The notes beneath the pieces were generated by a model that worked only from the letters and a program-made list of their open reading frames with translations, was not told the origin of the DNA and made no database searches. Position numbers and translations under genes: made by a program. Shown here piece after piece: positions 45,324 to 54,706 of a stretch of DNA of 64,000 nucleotides; within the stretch, counting starts at the first letter, position 1, and each line of letters begins with the position of its first letter. The stretch comes from Heracleum sosnowskyi (taxonomy: Eukaryota > Streptophyta > Magnoliopsida > Apiales > Apiaceae): NCBI GenBank assembly GCA_030848705.1, contig CM061245.1:78665564-78729563 (forward strand), in the 5' to 3' direction.

Positions 45324-47468
45324 TCTATTATTATATATTAAACCACAACACACAAGGGCAAAAAACGTCACTTTAATGCCTGTGAAGTTACGATTTTGTC
45401 CCTGTTTTTTGAAAAATTACAAATATGTCACCCTTTTAATGTTTATGCAAAAATTAAATTAAATATGTTAGTCTTGAGAATTGAATCTGTAACTTTTACG
45501 CTCAAACTTACACCACATCAATTGTGTTACACCTTTTTGAGTTTACTTTCAAAATCTTAATAGATAAACCACATATTCTCCCATCTTTTTTTATTTTTAT
45601 TATACAGTAAATAATTTTTGATTGATATTATTTCTAGAATATTGTACAATATATAATTACAAAAAATATTTTTATCGATTGAGCATGATCTAATATTCTT
45701 TTTGTCAATTTAAATGATTGATATATGTCATTTTAATACCTATTAATTTACGATTTTGCTCCTATATGTTAAAAAATTACAAAAAAACACCTCCTCTTTT
45801 ATATTTATGCAAAGAGTAAATAAATTATGTTAATGTTGAAAATCGAACCACTAACCTTTTCTAATCAAACTCATACCATAACCATTATACTATACGTTAT
45901 TTTGAGTTTTCTTTTAAAATATTTTTAGATAAATCACATTTTCTCCTATTCTACCATTTTTTTTATTTTTACTTTTGAGGAAATAAAATGTTGGTTTATA
46001 TTATTTATATAATGTTGCATATTATATATTCCAAAAAAAATATTTTAATGGATTGAGTATACTCTATATTTCTCTTTTATCATTTTAAATGATTGATATA
46101 AAAAATAAAATTTTAAATAATATAAAATTATACATAAATTTAATCGATTCCTAAAAAAATATGAATTTATTTACATTCTCCTCTGTGTAGATATTAAACT
46201 ATTGAAATAAAAAAATAAGATTTTTTTAAGAAATATTTAATTTTGTTTATAAAATTATACATAATAAATTATTGTCTCGCATAATTTTTATTTATATAAA
46301 ATTTTAAATACGCGAATCATATTAGAGATTTTTGGTCGACCAACTATTTAGACTTTCAGCGATTTAAAAGTGTGATTGATCTAAAAACATATATATTAAA
46401 AAAACTTAAATAATTGAATTTATGTTTAAAAAAATGACAACTCCAAAAATAGGATTTATGTTGTACATATAAAAAATAACATAATTAATATTCAATATAA
46501 AATGAATAAAGATATGTTTTTTTTTGAATTATAAATATTACAAAATTGCAATAATTATTCGCAATGACCAATTAGACTATAACTCAAAGTATGTTAATAT
46601 TAATTTTAAATAGTATACTAAATTGATCAAATAATCAACGTAATATATGATGGTTGAGTTATAATATATACTTAGATCAATCGATGATGAAACCAAAAAG
46701 TTTCATCTTAAATATTATGTTGATGCATAGTCATTAAGGTCGTCTAATCATAATTTACATTGATAAAAATATTTGTAAAATTTCAAGTTGAGTTACAAAA
46801 TAATTCATATTATAAGATAAAAATTGTTTCAATTTACCAAAATTTTAAAATAGAATTTTGGTATTGTGTAATAAATTTTAGACTAAAACTAAATATTTGA
46901 GTTTAAAAATGTAAAAATATGTATGTAATATATAAAAAAATGAGCTATACACCGCAAGAACGACTTTCATATAATATTAATAGTTTGATAATATGTTTTC
47001 GCCTTACGTATATATCGATTATTTATAAATGTACTCTAACTAAGTTAAAATCACATTACATATGTTATATATTGACAATTTTTAAAAATATTTATTTATT
47101 TTATACTCAAATGTTCAATTTGATAAAGTCCCGTCATCAAAAACCATATTATTATATACTCAAAGGTTCAATTTGATAAAGTTCATATCACATCATCGAA
47201 AATCATATTAATATTTTAGCAATTAAATGTAATCATGCGATTATTATCGTATGAATATTTATCCAAATTTTATGAAATTTAATCAAGTTATAGAATATCT
47301 GGTTAATGTAATTGATATGCCATATTACAAAAATACTATTAAAATATGAGATAAAATCAAAATATTATCATTTTTTGAATTTTAAATTACAAAATTATCT
47401 CAATATATAAACAATTTCGTGCGATAAATTATTGTAACGACCGTGTCTCGCACGGGCTTTTACGCTAG
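45324..47468 (+). mobile_element. Non-autonomous Helitron, 2145 bp
   Basis: Starts TCTATTATTATATATTAAACC after an A and ends with hairpin CCGTG-TCT-CGCACGG, then CTTTTACGCTAG before a T, so it sits between A and T with no target duplication, as Helitrons do. No Rep/helicase ORF. The interior is very AT-rich with an internal diverged tandem duplication. Confidence 0.85.
45367..46090. repeat. Diverged tandem duplication (about 360 bp units) inside the Helitron
   Basis: 45367-45725 and 45726-46090 align by eye: GTCACTTTAATGCCT with GTCATTTTAATACCT, TTACGATTTTG in both, TTTATGCAAA in both, and a shared TTTAAATGATTGATAT end. Both are interrupted by small indels. Confidence 0.7.
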
Positions 47469-48371
47469 TATTAATATACACTATGTTAATAATTAAACAA
47501 CCAATTTGAAGAATTCAACCAAAAAATTTGAAAAGCATAAATTTTTAACTATATATTCGATGAAACAAAACATAATATACATATATACATATGTATACAC
47601 ATATACATGGATTAATAAGAATTCCAAAGAAATCTACTTTAAACTAATTATATTTTCATATATAATTCGAGTAAAAGGGTTAAATGGTAGGGCATGGTTG
47701 TCACACATTAGTTAAAACACGTAATATCCTGCGATATATAACAACTTGATAAAAAATATGATTATATATTATAAATGTAAAAATAAAAAATTACCCCATA
47801 ATTAAATTTTTTTTAAAAAGCAAATTTAGCTTGAATTTCAATTATTATTTCACAAAAAAAAGATATGATATTAGAGTTGCGAATAAATTTAAGAAATCAA
47901 TTGTAAGAAAACAATTTCATGCAAAAGAAACAATAAAATTTTAAAAGCATCAATTTATGTCAATAAAATACATATCATCAATTTAAATTATTACTATTAT
48001 AAAAGAAGGAAAATTGAATGTATCAGACAATCATTAATTTCTTAATTTTTGTGTGTGAGACAAAATTATTTGCCAATATAAGATATTACTAAACTAATAA
48101 TAATTATAAAATAATTGCAACAAATAACAACAATCATCAATAAAATTTAATGGTATAATAAAATACGTAGATAAATGATATTCCAAAAATAAAAATTATC
48201 AATTCTATGTACGATTATAAACTACAAGTTGTTATAATTTTTTACTCAAAAAATATATAAAGATATAATTAAATATTATTAAAAGTTTAAAAAATTAAAT
48301 CCTTATTTCAAAATATATTTATAAATATCTAAAGAAAAAATTAATTTTATTAATAACTGAATATTTCATTA
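47469..48371. other. AT-rich flank between the Helitron and the pararetrovirus
   Basis: About 80% A+T by eye, no ORF above 70 codons, no structured RNA recognised. Composition changes sharply near 48370-48430, where the badnavirus-like sequence begins. Confidence 0.4.
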
Positions 48372-48702
48372 CCATCTTTTTTTTACTTCAACTATCAACG
48401 TCAATTACTACTTTCGATCACTACTTACAACATGCAAATTCAAGCAGCCCAAGAAGAACAAAAGGCAGCCCAACAGGCCTCAAAAGCCTTGGCCCAGTGG
48501 TACCAGATACTAATCCAGAAGGAACAGTTCAGTTGGTATAAATCAGGAAGTTTAAACCCGGGAATTAAGGAAATATTACCTACCCGAACAGATCACGTAA
48601 ACAGGTTAAGTTTTATCCTTGACCAGGTTGAAATTCTGAGGAACCAAACCAAGGACTGGTAAAATCTAGAAGCAATACGTGTGCGGTCATCAATAAAAGA
48701 TG
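48372..48702 (+). pseudogene. Left fragment of an endogenous badnavirus-like pararetrovirus (end of the large ORF and start of the intergenic region)
   Basis: An open frame ends at TAA 48660-48662; the coding-looking part (first ATG 48432) is 76 codons, glutamine- and alanine-rich, then a helical tail ending NQTKDW. It is interrupted 40 bases later by element B. Because B's target duplication rejoins 48702 with 61603, this tail lies about 320 bases upstream of the viral TATA box, the place of the ORF3 end in a badnavirus. Identity of the tail itself is by position, not by a motif I recognise. The host/virus junction is approximate. Confidence 0.55.
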
Positions 48703-49701
48703 TGTTAATCCCAAATGATCTAACAGAATTGTAGAAGGGGGGGTTGAATACAATTACTTGATATTTCTCAAACTTAAAAACAACTTACAAATTAAAACTG
48801 AACTTATAAAATAAAAACCACAAGCACTTAATAATTTCAGTTGGATTGTTTGATGATCCAACTGAAGTGATTTTTATTGCGGAAATAATCCGTGATACAA
48901 AAGTACACAGCTGCTCAGTTACAATAATGTAGAGAAGAAAAATGCTCTCAAAAATAGCTAATACAATCTATTTGTTTTTCTTCTCTTCTTTCTAAAGTAA
49001 CTGCTACACTTGGTTATATAAACCCGAGTTTACAACTCTATTTTTGGCTACACTAAAAGTACAATGAGTAACCGCCAATAGTTTGCTTTTCATCCCTTTG
49101 TCCAGTGGTCCTTGGAGATATTTTCTTTTGTCTTCATGCTTATTATGATCACTCCCAAGAGCCCAATTGGAAACTGGGATGTTTCCTTATTCCCCATGTC
49201 CATTTTAATGGTTTCCAATGCAAAGTACACTTCCACATCACCTTTAGATCTGTTCAGTAAACTGTCACTATCACTTTGTCAACTATTCAGAAAAGCAATA
49301 ATGATTCGTTGATAGTAGGGAGATGTGTTTCGTTGATAGCTTTATTCTTCATTTCGTTGATGAGTAAATTCCATACCGTTGACAGAGTAATCTTCATTCC
49401 GTTGACATGTCTTCACTTAGGCAAAATTACAAGGCATGAGATATTTACAATTAACCAACCTATTTTGCCTATCTAGTACTTAGTCAACATGACTTAGAAA
49501 ACCTATCCAATATCTACAACGAAATGCATATCAAACTAGAAGTATTGTACAGTGCAATTGCTACATCACTCATTTCGTTGATGAGCTTCCTGTCGACGGA
49601 ATGCTGCAAAGCATGCCATTTCGTTGACAGCTACAAAATGACTTTACAAAAATTCTACTAAGTGTTTTATGTTTATCATCAAGAACAACATATTCCTAAC
49701 A
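48703..49701 (-). repeat. 3' LTR of element B, 999 bp
   Basis: TGTTAATCCC...CCTAACA on the plus strand. Minus TATA box at 49014-49022. CGTTGA at 49307, 49331, 49355, 49377 and 49400 (spacing 22-24 bp), plus 49576 and 49622; a further copy near 49592 is mutated to TCGACG. A has two more units in the same array. Confidence 0.97.
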
Positions 49702-49711
49702 ATCTCCCCCA
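49702..49711 (-). other. Polypurine tract of element B
   Basis: The minus strand reads TGGGGGAGAT directly before the LTR start TGTTAGG. Confidence 0.88.
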
Positions 49712-49887
49712 ATTTATGACTGATAGAATAACAACCATAAATCAAGAGACTTGATGATAACAAAAACACTCAGATACATCATAAATTGCAAAAGTAGAAA
49801 ATGCATTAAACTTCATAATATTTTAGACAAAATACAAGACTTACAAGACTAATGCCCAAAAGTGCTCCTCTAGACTGAACAAATGAT

Positions 49888-51207
49888 TCATCTGTGTCTT
49901 CTTTGTGGCATAGTCTTCTTCCCTCTCTTAGAGTTGTTTTCCTCAATTTGGACCTTTAGCCTTCTGTAAAAGATCTTCTCTTCTTCATCTTGATCACCAA
50001 GCATGGATTTCATAAACTTTAGAGTTTGATTAGATGCCTTATCCAGCTGGTCTTCCATCCTGAAGAATCTTCTGCAATTGTCCTTGTCCTTAAATTCCAT
50101 CATCCAGTATGGTTGAAGATGGATCTTCTTTCCTGTTGAGGGCACTCTAAGCATCCTGGGAAGAGCCTCAGGCTTGTTCCAGCTAGCCTTTATCTGACAA
50201 ATTTTGGAGACCACCTCAGACTTGGCTGTTTTGGTGAAGCCAAAGTCTTTCTTCAAGCATCTAAACACTGAGAGTAGTGTTTGGTAGTCTTCTCCTAAAA
50301 TTCTGTAGAGAGGCCACACCTGTTCTCTACCACCCTTGAATACAAAGACCAGTCTCTCAGGCAATTTTTGAGAAGCTGCAATGCCCCTTACTTCCACCAG
50401 GTTGTCTAAGTCAAGATGTAGACTGGATTCTTCCCTGATGTCAGCAATGTACATGCAGTCCTCTGGATTTGCAGGGGGTTTATGAGGTTGTGGCTTTCTT
50501 ATAAATACTGGCTTTGCCTTGACAACCCTTTTCTTTGTCTTCATTGGTTGATCCTTCTCAAATAGAAACTTTACAAAGTAGGCCTCATCAAATTCAAAAG
50601 GCTCCTCTTTTGGCATTATTGGTTGATCATGAAAGTTGACAGGATGTGCAGGATCACAGGCCAACTTTCCTTCATGAGGTTGATCAACAGGAATTTGATG
50701 TGCACTAGTTGTGGAAGAGTCTTGGGCAGTGTCCTGAGAATCATCTTTATCAAAGTTTAGATTCCTTTTTGCTCTAACCTTTGGCTGCCTTACACTCTTC
50801 CTTTCCTTTCCAACTTCCTCAGCTTCATCCTTGGCCTTTTCTTCCTTTAGGGTTTCTTCATCTTCAAGTGATTGAGCAACTACAAGAGCTTGCATTGCTG
50901 CCCTTTCAGATTCTTCAGCTTTGGCCTTAGCAAAATTTGGGTGACCAACCCAAATGCAGATTTCCTTGCTATCCCTGTAGATGATGGCCCTTTGGTTCCT
51001 TATGCTTGGATGATTGCTTTCTTTGCTTTCAATAATCAGCTTCCCTAGGATTTTTGAACTCATCTGGCTTTGGTGGAGGATAAAATATCCTTGCAGTGTT
51101 CTTGCCCTTGGATTTGACAGGTGATATTGGAGATATCCCTCTTGCATCCACATTCCTAAAGCATGAAGCTTGCCCTTTCTCATTTCTTGAATCTTGAAAG
51201 AGTCCAT
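49888..51207 (-). CDS. Second extra ORF (aORF2) of element B, 439 codons, unknown function
   Basis: Start MDSFKIQEMRKGKLHALG, in a different frame from aORF1 and 34 bases after its stop; a TAG just upstream in frame fixes the ATG. There is an acidic/alanine coiled-coil-like region (about 120-160: AEESERAAMQALVVAQSLED, KEEKAKDEAEE), a basic patch RQPKVRAKRN, then a more ordered C-terminal half ending KRGKKTMPQRRHR. No zinc finger, membrane segment or signal peptide seen. Uninterrupted, unlike gag and pol of the same copy. I do not recognise the family. Confidence 0.75.
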   Translation of the reverse strand: MDSFKIQEMRKGKLHALGMWMQEGYLQYHLSNPRARTLQGYFILHQSQMSSKILGKLIIESKESNHPSIRNQRAIIYRDSKEICIWVGHPNFAKAKAEESERAAMQALVVAQSLEDEETLKEEKAKDEAEEVGKERKSVRQPKVRAKRNLNFDKDDSQDTAQDSSTTSAHQIPVDQPHEGKLACDPAHPVNFHDQPIMPKEEPFEFDEAYFVKFLFEKDQPMKTKKRVVKAKPVFIRKPQPHKPPANPEDCMYIADIREESSLHLDLDNLVEVRGIAASQKLPERLVFVFKGGREQVWPLYRILGEDYQTLLSVFRCLKKDFGFTKTAKSEVVSKICQIKASWNKPEALPRMLRVPSTGKKIHLQPYWMMEFKDKDNCRRFFRMEDQLDKASNQTLKFMKSMLGDQDEEEKIFYRRLKVQIEENNSKRGKKTMPQRRHR

Positions 51208-51241
51208 GCTGAAGGGGTTCTATAACATAAGAACTCTTGAA

Positions 51242-54200
51242 CTATGGCTCCCATTCCGTTGATGTTACAACCATGGCATTCGTTGATGGTTGATCCGTTG
51301 ATGGATTTGAATTCTTTGCAGTTTCAGCAATTTTCTTGACCCTTGCTTCTATGTTGGACCAATGATCTTTAATCTGTTCTGCAAGTCTCATCCTCATAGA
51401 AGCTTCCTGAATCAGGTCAATACCATCTTTTTTCTTCTGTCCAAGCTCCCTCATTGCTAGTGGCTCATTTGGTAAGGAAATGGCTGGAACCAAAACCTTT
51501 GTGATTTGTATATCAAGCTCTTTAGATTTCTCTAACTCCTTAGATTTCTCCCCCTTTTTGTTATCATCAAGTGAGATGATAGGGAGTCCTTGAGCTGCCA
51601 AAAGCTGGGTGAGTAGCTGTGTCTGCTTTTCCTGTTCCTTTTGCATGTGAGAAAGTGTAGCCTCAACTTTGTCCACTCTAGAGGAAAGAGTCTTCAAAGA
51701 TGAGGACACTTCAGGTTCCTTGGAGAAAAACCTGTTCATCTTGGACACAGTTAGAAGAGGAAGCTTTTCATCTAGCCTCCTGTCAGTAGCATCCCTGAGG
51801 TTGCTAATGGAATCCTTGATATCTGTAGCTTCAATCCTTGTCTGTAGCATCTGTAGTCTTTGGATTTCCAGAGAATCCATGATGGCCTTGTAGAATTTCT
51901 TGTCCCTTGCATTTGCAGACTCATGAGCTAGATATGCCTCAGTGTACTGCCTTGAGATAGCAGCATCTAGAGTGCATCTTCCTTGCATATCCTGAGAAAG
52001 CCAGTTTGGTCTAGGAGGCACCACAGAAGTCCCAGTCTGTGAAGTAGTGGCCACCTGTAGATTGTCACCAAAGCTGTCCTCATCATCAGAAAAGTCAAAG
52101 TCTCCACTTGCTGCAGCTGTTGGAGATAGATTGGTCAAGGCATCCTTTGCTCTTTGCATTGATGCAGTTGTATGAATTAGGTTTAGTGACCTCTCTGCCT
52201 CCACATTGCCCTGCTGAGCCATAATTTGATAGGCTGGCACAGGGTGAGTAAAGGTCTCAGGATCCAGGGAAATACTATCCAGAGTTTGTTGATAATGCTC
52301 TTGGAAAGTAAGTTCCCTTTCTCCCTCATTGACCCTCATTAACTCACTAGCAATGGCTGCCTCCTCCCTTGCTGCTCCTGTAGTCCCTTCTCTCTCTCCT
52401 CTATTTTCTTGCATCATGGGCTCCCCATGGCTCACACCTCTCACACCCTCACCTTCACCTACTAAGGTGGAACCCTCAGTCTCTCCTTTTGCCTGGCTGG
52501 AAGAAATAGTCAGCCTCTCACTCTCATTCTCTCCTTTTGCCTGGCTGCAAGACATCCTCTCAATTTCACTCCCTCTCAAACCTAAAAGTGTCTCAACTAC
52601 CACCAGGTCATCTACACTAGTTGTGGAAACAACTTGATTTGCAATAAGGGGTGTAGAATGACCTATCAACGGAATGGTAGTTTGAACTGTCAACGGTATG
52701 GATACCGTTGATGGAGAAACACTTGTCAACGAAAGAGACTGTTTCGTTGATGAAGTAAATAAAGCACTTTGAGAAAGTGAAATTACAGTAGAATCTGTGG
52801 TGATTGATTTTAGAGATTGGTCCACAGATCCTCTTGCAACTTCAGAAAAAGTTGGTTGATGGCCCAACAAATCACTTAACAAGTGATGGCCACCAGCTTC
52901 AGAGTGGGGCTTCTCCAAGATAAGAGTTGGAGAATAAGGAATAGATGAATGGATCATGTCCACATCTAAAGACTGAGTTGGTGAATTTGATGGAGATAGT
53001 TCAAGGTTGATGTTTAGAGAATGGGACTGTAACCCCAGAGTAATAATAGGGGTTACATCAAACTGAATTTGTGAAACTGGAAGTGTTGCTTCCAGAGTGT
53101 GTGCATCCTGTGTACCCTTGGATTTTTGCTTCACTCTCCTTTGGTATTGGGAAAATGTAGACTGTGGGCTTGAAGTGTCCCTTACCCTCTTGGAGTGTGC
53201 TCTTGGAGGAGAGCTTGTTGCAATAATCACATCCTTTTGGGAGGATGTAACTAGACTTGTGTTTAAATCCATTTTACTCATTGTGCCTTGTTGGGAAGAC
53301 ACAATGGGGCTTGGTTGGGACACACTATCATTTCCTTCCTTATTCTTGGGGTTTCTTTGATGTTCACCCCTTCCCTCACCTCTTACAGCTCCAGAATCAC
53401 TCCCCTTAGGTTGTGAAGTAGTTTTTGCAACAGCTGCCTTTTGAGAAGCACCTGAGGTTGGCTTTGAGGATTTCTTAGATTTAGGTTTTGCTGCTTGGGC
53501 AGGAGCCTGTTGGGACACAGCTATAGACTCCATAGCAACATTGGTAGGGGAAACAATAGAAGTAGCAACTACACTACCAGGGTTAGAAGAAGTTACCTCA
53601 ATGATGGGCAGATACACCACTGGGACATCACCATTGTGGTTAAGTCTCGGGATATCTATCAAAACCCTCTTCTCTTGCACAAAACACTCAAACCTGGAAA
53701 CAAGGTTAGAGATAACTAATGGTGCTGGACTAACATGGTTAGCCAACATCATCAGAAACCTAGCATAATAGATATTCTTTTTCCTATTTGCCTTATCACC
53801 CAACTTAGCACCAATTTCATACATAAGTTGGGTGCTAAAGTTATAATATCTATCAGTCAGGAGCATGGTTAAGAGAATTAACATGGAATTAGTTAATGCA
53901 TCAAAATTACTAATTTTGCCAGAAAATACCTTTATGAATGCATCCGCTAAGTAACTGTATTCTCTAACCAAACCTCTCCTAATAATCTTACCCAAATTAT
54001 CAGTAGGCAATGAGTAGTTTATAGAATTTAGCATGTTAAAAATTTCAGTGTTTGTAGGCAAAGCATTACAGTTATTTTCAGGAATATGTAGACATGCTTG
54101 CAATACATCAGAATTAACTATATACTCATTACCTTGGATGGTGAATTGCAAAGTGCAATTTGTCCCACTATACTCACATGAGGTCCAAATCTCCTCGATT

Positions 54201-54376
54201 ATCTCATTGTAGAGTGGTGTAGAGTGAAACATTGCATAGCTCAACTTGCAATTCTTCATGAAGTCCATCATCTTGAAAAAGATGTTGTTCGGGCTTTCCT
54301 TGACAACAAAGGGGATGGAGTTGTTTTTCTCATAGATAAACCCTCCAGCAGACATAAGCTTGACTATGGGTGCCAT
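51242..54376 (-). CDS. First extra 3' ORF (aORF1) of element B, 1044 codons, unknown function
   Basis: Start MAPIVKLMSAGGFIYEKNNS. Residues 1-230 are an ordered domain shared with element C's extra ORF (EYIVNSDVLQACLHIP, DALTNSMLILLTMLL, YYARFLMMLANHV). Residues 270-700 are disordered, S/T/P/Q-rich, with KPKSKKSSKPT and KRVRDTSSP basic patches. A repeated SSQAKGE element lies near 620-660. Residues 780-930 are helical (RQYTEAYLAHESAN, SLEIQRLQMLQTRIEA) and could form coiled coils. No membrane helix, so it is not an evident envelope protein. Intact while gag and pol are damaged. It contains five CGTTGA motifs near 52668-52750. Confidence 0.85.
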   Translation of the reverse strand: MAPIVKLMSAGGFIYEKNNSIPFVVKESPNNIFFKMMDFMKNCKLSYAMFHSTPLYNEIIEEIWTSCEYSGTNCTLQFTIQGNEYIVNSDVLQACLHIPENNCNALPTNTEIFNMLNSINYSLPTDNLGKIIRRGLVREYSYLADAFIKVFSGKISNFDALTNSMLILLTMLLTDRYYNFSTQLMYEIGAKLGDKANRKKNIYYARFLMMLANHVSPAPLVISNLVSRFECFVQEKRVLIDIPRLNHNGDVPVVYLPIIEVTSSNPGSVVATSIVSPTNVAMESIAVSQQAPAQAAKPKSKKSSKPTSGASQKAAVAKTTSQPKGSDSGAVRGEGRGEHQRNPKNKEGNDSVSQPSPIVSSQQGTMSKMDLNTSLVTSSQKDVIIATSSPPRAHSKRVRDTSSPQSTFSQYQRRVKQKSKGTQDAHTLEATLPVSQIQFDVTPIITLGLQSHSLNINLELSPSNSPTQSLDVDMIHSSIPYSPTLILEKPHSEAGGHHLLSDLLGHQPTFSEVARGSVDQSLKSITTDSTVISLSQSALFTSSTKQSLSLTSVSPSTVSIPLTVQTTIPLIGHSTPLIANQVVSTTSVDDLVVVETLLGLRGSEIERMSCSQAKGENESERLTISSSQAKGETEGSTLVGEGEGVRGVSHGEPMMQENRGEREGTTGAAREEAAIASELMRVNEGERELTFQEHYQQTLDSISLDPETFTHPVPAYQIMAQQGNVEAERSLNLIHTTASMQRAKDALTNLSPTAAASGDFDFSDDEDSFGDNLQVATTSQTGTSVVPPRPNWLSQDMQGRCTLDAAISRQYTEAYLAHESANARDKKFYKAIMDSLEIQRLQMLQTRIEATDIKDSISNLRDATDRRLDEKLPLLTVSKMNRFFSKEPEVSSSLKTLSSRVDKVEATLSHMQKEQEKQTQLLTQLLAAQGLPIISLDDNKKGEKSKELEKSKELDIQITKVLVPAISLPNEPLAMRELGQKKKDGIDLIQEASMRMRLAEQIKDHWSNIEARVKKIAETAKNSNPSTDQPSTNAMVVTSTEWEP

Positions 54377-54706
54377 TGTTGAGTATAGAAAAGCTTCAAA
54401 CTGAATTGCTTGTTAGAGAGAAGAAGAAAGAAAAGCCTTTGGAATTTTTGAGAACAGGTAAAAAAGAATTAAAGAAAATAGAATTTCTTAAATACTCCCC
54501 CAAAAATTCTCAGAAATTAAATCCAACAATCAATGTAAATTACTGGATTGGCTTAAAAAATATAACCATTACCTTTAAAGTATTACCATGATTTATACTT
54601 ACAGGGGTGTATGTATAGATCGTGGTAACGGACGTGTCAAATTAATTCAGAGAAAAACATAGCAAATTTCTGGCTGCATTTTAACTTGTAAACATCTCAG
54701 AAATAA

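Noticed and set aside
47100..47180. Direct repeat of TCAATTTGATAAAGT as an LTR or CRISPR
   Set aside because: Only two short copies in AT-rich Helitron interior; no array or element structure.
51242..54376. Envelope gene of a Sirevirus
   Set aside because: No signal peptide, no transmembrane helix and no cysteine-rich ectodomain; the protein is disordered and basic in the middle.
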